Positions 36,745 to 41,130 of a stretch of 41,130 nucleotides of DNA are shown in pieces. This DNA comes from an uncultured Clostridia bacterium. GTDB lineage: Bacteria; Bacillota; Clostridia; TANB77; CAG-508. The stretch spans positions 1-41,130 of the forward strand of contig CAJFJY010000018.1 of NCBI GenBank assembly GCA_904384205.1. The letters are read 5' to 3'. Made by a program: the position numbers and the translations under genes. The notes below the pieces were generated by a model that saw only the letters and a program-made list of their open reading frames with translations, searched no databases and was not told the DNA's origin. The first letter of the stretch is position 1, and each line of letters starts with the position of its first letter.

Positions 36745-37440
36745 TTATTGTAAACTATTTGTCCATTCATCAATTTCAGAATCTGATGGATTAGATCTAA
36801 AACGATGTCCTTCTAACCAATTTCCACCATTTGCTTCTTCTGCTAATAATTCTCCACTTTGTCCTAAACCTGATGAAGATGATGTACAGAATGGAATAAC
36901 TGTTTTTCCATTAAAATCATTTGCTTTTACAAATGTATCAACAGGCCATGCTGCAATTCCCCACCATATAGGATATCCTATTAATACTGTATCATAGCTG
37001 TCCCAATTTTCAACAGTTGCAGAAGTTAATTCTACGTTTCTTAAAGATTCATCTTCATATTCTCTTGTTACTCTTGAATTATCGTCATTCCAATTTAAAT
37101 CTGCTGATGTGTATTCGTCTACTGGTGTTATCTCAAAGATGTCTGCATTTAAGTTTTCAGCTATTCTTTGTGCAACAGCTTCTGTATGATTTTGAGCTGA
37201 GAAGTAAACAATTAATGTTTTACCTGTTTCAGTATTTGTGTTTTCTTCTGGTGTTTCTGTTGTTTCTTGTGATTCTGTTTGGCTTGAATTTGTTTCATTA
37301 GCAGTAACATTTTCCCTACTGCTATTTGTTGTTTGATTTTGATTTTCTTGATTGTTATTATTTGTTGCAAAATATACAACACATCCTATAATAACTAATA
37401 ATATTATTATAACAATTGCTATAATTGCTTTCTTATTCAT
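36745..37440 (-). CDS. Membrane-anchored flavodoxin
   Basis: It is an FMN-binding electron carrier predicted to face outward. The 231 residues from the ATG at 37440 (GGAAG 7 bases upstream) begin with a basic start and a membrane helix (KKAIIAIVIIILLVIIGCVVYF) containing an IIGC stretch that could be a lipobox. About 50 residues of Asn/Thr/Glu/Ser linker follow, then a flavodoxin domain starting TLIVYFSAQNHTEAVAQRIAE. TSADLNWNDDNSR, VLIGYPIWWGIAAWPVDTF and PFCTSSSSGLGQS are family hallmarks. Such Gly/Trp-rich flavodoxins are common in gut Clostridia. Surface flavodoxins with a linker suggest extracellular electron handling; this is inference. It is intact, unlike its neighbours. Confidence 0.88.
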   Translation of the reverse strand: MNKKAIIAIVIIILLVIIGCVVYFATNNNNQENQNQTTNSSRENVTANETNSSQTESQETTETPEENTNTETGKTLIVYFSAQNHTEAVAQRIAENLNADIFEITPVDEYTSADLNWNDDNSRVTREYEDESLRNVELTSATVENWDSYDTVLIGYPIWWGIAAWPVDTFVKANDFNGKTVIPFCTSSSSGLGQSGELLAEEANGGNWLEGHRFRSNPSDSEIDEWTNSLQ

Positions 37441-37460
37441 TTTCATCTTCCTTTCTTATA

Positions 37461-37741
37461 CTATAATTTTTCTATCCAATCGTCTATATCCTTTATAGAT
37501 GTTAACATTTCATCTCTCTTTCCAGTTTCTGCTGAAAATACTAAATCAAGTTCTCCTTTGATATTTGAATTTGGTAATAGTTCTCTATAATCTTTAAAAC
37601 AATGTCCGATCCATCCTGCATTTGAACTTGCAACTATTATATCTTTTCCAGATAAGTCATATTCTTTTAAGAATTTTTTCATTACAGGTGTACTTCATCA
37701 TAATCACTTGAAAAAGGTACTTCTGGTTCAAGCTTCATCAT
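37461..37741 (-). pseudogene. Flavodoxin fragments with internal deletions
   Basis: A short frame (37741 down, MMKLEPEVPFSSDYDEVHL, then stop) matches the region around residue 40 of Clostridial flavodoxins. It is followed at once, in another frame, by a 73-codon piece (37682 to 37461, MKKFLKEYDLSGKDIIVASSNAGWIGHCFKDYREL...) that matches the last half. The first 35 or so residues and about 50 residues between the two pieces are missing, including the FMN-phosphate loop. The gene is therefore non-functional as read. GGAGGACAGAAACA lies upstream of the first piece. Confidence 0.7.
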
Positions 37742-37809
37742 GTGATCATTGTTTCTGTCCTCCTTTTGGTGTTTTTTGCCCTGTACCAAAAAACAGTAAA
37801 AACAGCATT

Positions 37810-39047
37810 TTATGTTTTTCTATTATTTCTGCTTCTAGTTAAAGTTGTCCATAATTTTAAATTTTCTTTTGGGATTATATTTTCCCCTTTACATGTTTCT
37901 GGCAAATTATCTTCTGTAAAAATTTCTGTATATGTGTTTCTGCATCTTGATGTTGCAAGACCTCCTGTTCTACTACACACCTTTCTTTCCACTATTCCTT
38001 CTGGTCTTTCAAATGTCGCATCTGGTAAGCCTTCATGTATGTCTGTCATAACTGCATCCCATATCTGTCCTGCTGGATTTCCACTATATACCACAGGCTC
38101 ACTATTATCATATCCATACCATGTTGCTGCAGAATAATATGGTGTAAATCCACAAAGCCATCTGTCATATACATTATCTGTTGTTCCTGTTTTTGCTGCT
38201 ACATCTATACCTGGAATTCTACAGTATGTTGCTGTTCCTCCTGAATTTACTGGTTCTTGTATTATTGTTTTTGCAATATATGCATTTTGCTTTGAGAAAA
38301 CTTGTCTTGTTTCTTGGTTTGGTGTCAATACTACATTTCCATCAGAGTCTGTTACTTGTGTATAAAATGTTGGCTCTATGTATACTCCGTCATTTGCAAT
38401 TGTTCCATATGCTGCCGCCATCTCCAATGGGCTTACACCACTTGTCATTCCTCCCAATGCTAGACTAAGTACGTTATCTGTGTTTGGGGCAAGAGATGTT
38501 ATTCCCATATTCATTAGATATTCTAGAGATTTTTCTGGAGTTAATTCTGTCATTATTTTTACTGCTGGTATATTTTGTGAAGTTCTAATAAAGCTTCTAA
38601 TGCTATATATGCTTTGGGTAAATAATCTGCCATTTCATCTAATGATATAATTTTTCTTTTTTCGTCTCCACTTAAATCTGCAAGTATATTTCCATCTTTA
38701 TCTACAACCACTGAATTTGATACTTTAATACTTAAGTCTTCTTTGCTTATATCTATATTATTTCCAAACCAACCCAAAAGTAAACCTGCAAATAACCACA
38801 TACCTGATATTGCTAATAACATGAGTAAAATAATCATTATTAATATAAATTTTAAGAATAGATGTCTTTTTGTTTTTTTCTTCTTTTTTCTTTTTTTATT
38901 TTCATTTACTACAATTAAAGATGTTTCTTCCTTATTTTGTTTTTGATTATTCTTACTTTTTTCTACTTTTATATCTTTATTATCTATATTATTTTGCTCT
39001 ATTACATTGATATTATCTTTGTTTTTACTTTTATTGCTTTTTTTCAT
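37810..39047 (-). pseudogene. Class A penicillin-binding protein with a large internal deletion
   Basis: The first 145 or so codons (from the ATG at 39047, AAAGGAGGTCAATAT upstream) give a Lys/Asn-rich cytoplasmic tail, a membrane helix (LFLKFILIMIILLMLLAISGMW) and the start of the glycosyltransferase region (SVVVDKDGNILADLSGDE, LPKAYIALE). The reading then shifts frame near 38595 and continues as the C-terminal half of the transpeptidase: SFIRTSQNIPAVKIMTELTPEKSLEYL, LALGGMTSGVSPLEMAAAYG and AAKTGTTDNVYDRWLCGF with the KTG motif. The catalytic Glu of GT51 and the SxxK serine are missing, so roughly 450 codons were lost. A full class A PBP is about 800-900 residues. An upstream promoter pair survives. 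Confidence 0.85.
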
Positions 39048-39093
39048 ATATTGACCTCCTTTTGCATCCCCATAATTATTTAACAGTAATTAT

Positions 39094-39162
39094 ATCATAA
39101 GGTCAATGGTTTTAGTGGTCAATTTTTGATAATTATATAGTACGGTAGTAACTACCGGTCAA
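39094..39162 (-). promoter_or_regulatory. Tandem promoters of the PBP gene with an operator-like palindrome
   Basis: On the minus strand P1 has TTGACC (39157-39162), a 17-base spacer and TATATA (39134-39139). The palindrome CGGTAG-TAA-CTACCG (39143-39157) fills that spacer. P2 has TTGACC (39117-39122), a 17-base spacer and TATGAT (39094-39099). A third GGTCAAT copy lies at 39101. A palindrome between -35 and -10 is a typical TetR-family repressor site. Confidence 0.65.
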
Positions 39163-39276
39163 TACTTTTTTCGAATTTTTTTAAATTTATTATTAGGTAT
39201 GTTTTTTACTATCTATGTTCACTTTTTCAATTTTTATCACTCTCCTTTCTTTGATATATAATTTTAATTTAATTTA

Positions 39277-39517
39277 TTATTCAATCCATTTTCTTAATTT
39301 TTCTTCATCAATTATTGCTCCATGTATATCTATGCCTTTTTCTACTTTGATATTTGGACATAATCTTTTTATATCTTCTTCACTTTTTCCTAATCCACTT
39401 CCTTCATGTGAACAAAATGATTTTATAGTTTTGTTTATTTCCTATGTCCAAGTTTTTTATCCCTCCATTTACATAGTTATTTCCTGCTCTTGAATAATAG
39501 ATAACAATACTTTTCAT
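39277..39517 (-). pseudogene. Second flavodoxin pseudogene, central part deleted
   Basis: From the ATG at 39517 (AAAGGAGGAATACAT upstream) the frame reads MKSIVIYYSRAGNNYVNGGIKNLDIGN, a flavodoxin N-terminus. After a frame change it continues IKSFCSHEGSGLGKSEEDIKRLCPNIKVEKG and ends EEKLRKWIE at 39277. About 80-90 residues between strand 1 and strand 4 are missing. The ribosome site is still good, but the product would end early. It lies divergent to the LysR gene, a typical regulator-target arrangement. Confidence 0.75.
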
Positions 39518-39563
39518 ATGTATTCCTCCTTTGCTATTCTACTGAATTATAGCATCAAAAATA

Positions 39564-39592
39564 TTGACAAGGAAGAATAAAAAAGTTACAAT
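39564..39592 (+). promoter_or_regulatory. Promoter of the LysR gene
   Basis: TTGACA (39564-39569), a 17-base spacer and TACAAT (39587-39592) match sigma-A consensus well. It is 37 bases from the start codon, in the gap shared with the divergent flavodoxin remnant. Confidence 0.8.
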
Positions 39593-39628
39593 AGTATAAA
39601 CTAAAAGTTTAAGCAAAGGTGGTGCCTT

Positions 39629-40522
39629 ATGTATAATAAATATTTGGAAATTTTTATTGAAGTTGCAGATACTGGTAGTTTTTCTAAAGCTGCGGAAAAG
39701 CTCTATATTTCTTCTACTGCTATTATGAAACAAATGAATTTGATGGAACAAGAACTTGGCTTATCTTTGTTAATTAGAACAAATCACGGTGTTTCTCTTA
39801 CAGAAGCGGGAAAAGAAATTTATAAAGATGCTAAAATGATTATTGATTATACAAATAGATCTATTAAAAAGGCTAAGAAATTGCAAAATAAAAACACTCA
39901 TTTTGTAACAATTGGTACTTCTTTGATATGCCCTTGTAAGCCTTTGTTAGATATTTGGTATCAAATTAATGATAGATACCCTGATTTTAAGATAAAAATT
40001 CTTCCTTTTGAAGAAAATCATACAAATATTTTAAATACATTAAATAGTAATGGTACTCCTTTAGATTTTATCGTTTCTCCTTGTGATTCACTTGAATGGC
40101 TTAAAAATTTTGATTTTTTGAAATTGGGAGATTATAAATTTTGTATTGCTGTACCTATTTCACATCCTTTGGCTAAGAAAGATTCTATTTCTTTTGAAGA
40201 TTTATCTGGAGAGAAAGTTACAGCTATAACTACTGGAGATAGTAAACAAAATCAAGATATTTTAAATAAAATTAAAACAATTTGCAAAGATGTTGAAATA
40301 TTTGATGCTCCTTTCTTTTATGATATAGATGTTTTCAATAGATGTGAAGAAAGTGGAAGTTTCCTTGTTACTTTGGAATGTTGGAAAGATGTACACCCTG
40401 CTTTTAAAACTATTCCTCTTTCTTCTGGTGAAACAATACCTTATGGAATTTTATATTCTAAAACTCCTACTGATGATGCTTCAAAATTTTTGAATATAAT
40501 TAAAGAAGTTGTCAATAAATAA
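39629..40522 (+). CDS. LysR-family transcriptional regulator
   Basis: The 297 residues are normal for the family. Residues 1-60 form the winged helix-turn-helix (YLEIFIEVADTGSFSKAAEKLYISSTAIMKQMNLMEQELGLSLLIRTNHGVSLTEAGKEIY). Two effector-binding subdomains follow (FVTIGTSLICPCKPLLDIW, and VTAITTGDSKQNQDILNKI). AAAGGTGGTGCCTT precedes the ATG. It is divergent from a flavodoxin remnant, so it probably regulated that gene and perhaps the flavodoxin/aldo-keto reductase group. The inducer is unknown. It is intact although its likely target is broken. Confidence 0.93.
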   Translation: MYNKYLEIFIEVADTGSFSKAAEKLYISSTAIMKQMNLMEQELGLSLLIRTNHGVSLTEAGKEIYKDAKMIIDYTNRSIKKAKKLQNKNTHFVTIGTSLICPCKPLLDIWYQINDRYPDFKIKILPFEENHTNILNTLNSNGTPLDFIVSPCDSLEWLKNFDFLKLGDYKFCIAVPISHPLAKKDSISFEDLSGEKVTAITTGDSKQNQDILNKIKTICKDVEIFDAPFFYDIDVFNRCEESGSFLVTLECWKDVHPAFKTIPLSSGETIPYGILYSKTPTDDASKFLNIIKEVVNK

Positions 40523-40524
40523 TA

Positions 40525-40550
40525 AATAACAGACGATCTGTTATTTTTTC
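40525..40550 (+). terminator. Terminator of the LysR gene
   Basis: AATAACAGA-CGA-TCTGTTATT is a perfect 9-bp stem followed by TTTTT, three bases after the stop codon. It also touches the end of the small gene at 40550. Confidence 0.85.
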
Positions 40551-40717
40551 TATTCTGTAAATCTACTTTTAAATACTAAAATTGCTTTTGCTGTTCCTGT
40601 AATTGACATAGTAATTAGTTCATACCCATCTTGTAACATTTCATTTGCTTTTTCTTCTACCTTTTGTGCCATATCATTTGCTTTTGGTGAATACTCTATA
40701 ACAATGGTTTTATACAT
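40550..40717 (-). CDS. 55-residue protein, DUF4177-like
   Basis: The frame MYKTIVIEYSPKANDMAQKVEEKANEML... runs from the ATG at 40717 to a TAG at 40550. AGGGGGTGTTAAA gives a ribosome site. The strand-helix-strand order (YKTIVIEY; helix DMAQKVEEKANEML; QDGYELITMSI; KAILVFKSR) is that of DUF4177-type small proteins, which contain a similar DGWEL phrase. No function is known. It is convergent with the LysR gene. Confidence 0.65.
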   Translation of the reverse strand: MYKTIVIEYSPKANDMAQKVEEKANEMLQDGYELITMSITGTAKAILVFKSRFTE

Positions 40718-40776
40718 TTTAACACCCCCTAACTTGTGAAACTTGTCTAATCAAATAATAATGGTATTTCCACAAA

Positions 40777-40992
40777 TTATTTATCTTTTTTTTCGCTTTT
40801 TTGATATTTAACTATTGTAAATAATAATAACACAATTCCTATTATTTTTATACCAATTGATAAACCTAGTAAAATCCCAGAAGTAAACTCTGAAAAACTG
40901 CTATTATCACTATTTGAAAAATATGAGAATATCCAAAATAAAGCTTCTCCTATAATTATTAGTAATGCACTTTCTTTCAATTTTCTTAACAT
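40777..40992 (-). CDS. Small membrane protein with two predicted helices
   Basis: In 71 residues two hydrophobic segments (ALLIIIGEALFWIFSYF and GILLGLSIGIKIIGIVLLLFTIV) are joined by a Ser/Asn loop and followed by a charged tail (KYQKSEKKDK). The ribosome site is AAAAGGAGATGTGAAAA. No family is recognised. It precedes the 40717 gene in the same direction with a gap of 59 bases, so the two may be co-transcribed. Confidence 0.55.
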   Translation of the reverse strand: MLRKLKESALLIIIGEALFWIFSYFSNSDNSSFSEFTSGILLGLSIGIKIIGIVLLLFTIVKYQKSEKKDK

Positions 40993-41046
40993 TTTTCACA
41001 TCTCCTTTTATAATTTAACTGTTTTTATAAAAATTGTAATTTGTCT

Positions 41047-41130
41047 TTATTTTTGTATTTCATTAGTTATCTTATCTAAACTAGAAAAATCAATAAAATT
41101 AACCTTTTTGTTATAAGTTTCTATCATTGC
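41047..41130 (-). CDS. C-terminal end of an unidentified protein (partial)
   Basis: The minus-strand frame enters at the window edge and ends at a TAA at 41047-41049. The visible 27 residues (AMIETYNKKVNFIDFSSLDK...) are polar and helix-forming. The start lies beyond the window. It is too short to name. Confidence 0.45.
   Translation of the reverse strand, partial: AMIETYNKKVNFIDFSSLDKITNEIQK

Noticed and set aside
37740-37840. Short frame ending GTGQKTPKGGQKQ downstream of the PBP remnant
   Set aside because: It has no ribosome site and runs through the gap between two pseudogenes; it may only be degenerate sequence.
39215-39493. 92-codon open frame on the + strand
   Set aside because: It is the antisense shadow of the second flavodoxin pseudogene.
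1-41130. CRISPR array, prophage or integrase-bearing island
   Set aside because: No regularly spaced repeats, phage structural genes, integrase or tRNA attachment site were seen.

Overview
This is a very AT-rich stretch of a Gram-positive, spore-forming anaerobe, most likely a member of the Clostridia. The evidence is the sporulation pair yabP-yabQ next to a divIC-like gene, a YtvI-type membrane protein, a three-gene NADH-linked [FeFe] hydrogenase set and a superoxide reductase. Strong GGAGG ribosome sites and sigma-A-type promoters fit the same picture. I see no rRNA, tRNA, CRISPR array, transposase or phage module. The species cannot be named from this window.

Layout. 1-123 is the end of a membrane protein gene, followed by about 1.7 kb of non-coding DNA with a diverged 36-base repeat. 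1.87-7.8 kb holds asnS (+), then rho, divIC, yabQ and yabP (all -), then a beta-CASP metallo-beta-lactamase nuclease (+). 7.9-14.7 kb (-) holds a short aspartokinase, prfB with an intact programmed +1 frameshift, a frameshifted M14 peptidase and secA. 14.9-17.5 kb (+) holds an OB-fold-like membrane protein, a less AT-rich cysteine-peptidase-like gene that looks acquired, and guaA. 17.6-22.0 kb (-) holds an unknown gene, ytvI, a CBS-pair gene, an Asn/Pro-rich protein and a frameshifted murD. 22.2-27.1 kb holds a 24-residue Lys/Asn peptide gene (+) and hydC-hydB-hydA (-). 27.2-33.8 kb holds a small membrane protein (+), uvrA and cysE (-), a 64-residue gene (+) and uvrB (-). 33.8-41.1 kb holds desulfoferrodoxin, a RhuM-Fic protein, an aldo/keto reductase, a membrane-anchored flavodoxin, a LysR regulator and several broken genes.

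How the genes work together. The hydrogenase set would let NADH and ferredoxin oxidation drive hydrogen production. The 35.4-40.5 kb segment looks like a LysR / flavodoxin / aldo-keto reductase redox cluster in decay: two flavodoxin genes, an alpha/beta hydrolase and a class A penicillin-binding protein have lost internal or 5' segments. The fic and dfx genes share tight translational spacing behind a consensus promoter that carries an operator-like palindrome.

The most unusual structure is repetitive. A 101-base sequence occurs twice without a difference, each time inside a different outer inverted repeat at a gene 3' end. A GGGAC/GTCCC palindrome family occupies both gaps inside hydC-hydB-hydA and a third site, and in several places the gene's TAG stop is the first three bases of the element. 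A separate 123-base imperfect palindrome lies in the aspartokinase leader. Two genes (murD and the M14 peptidase) are broken only at A/T homopolymers, so sequencing error must be excluded before they are called pseudogenes.
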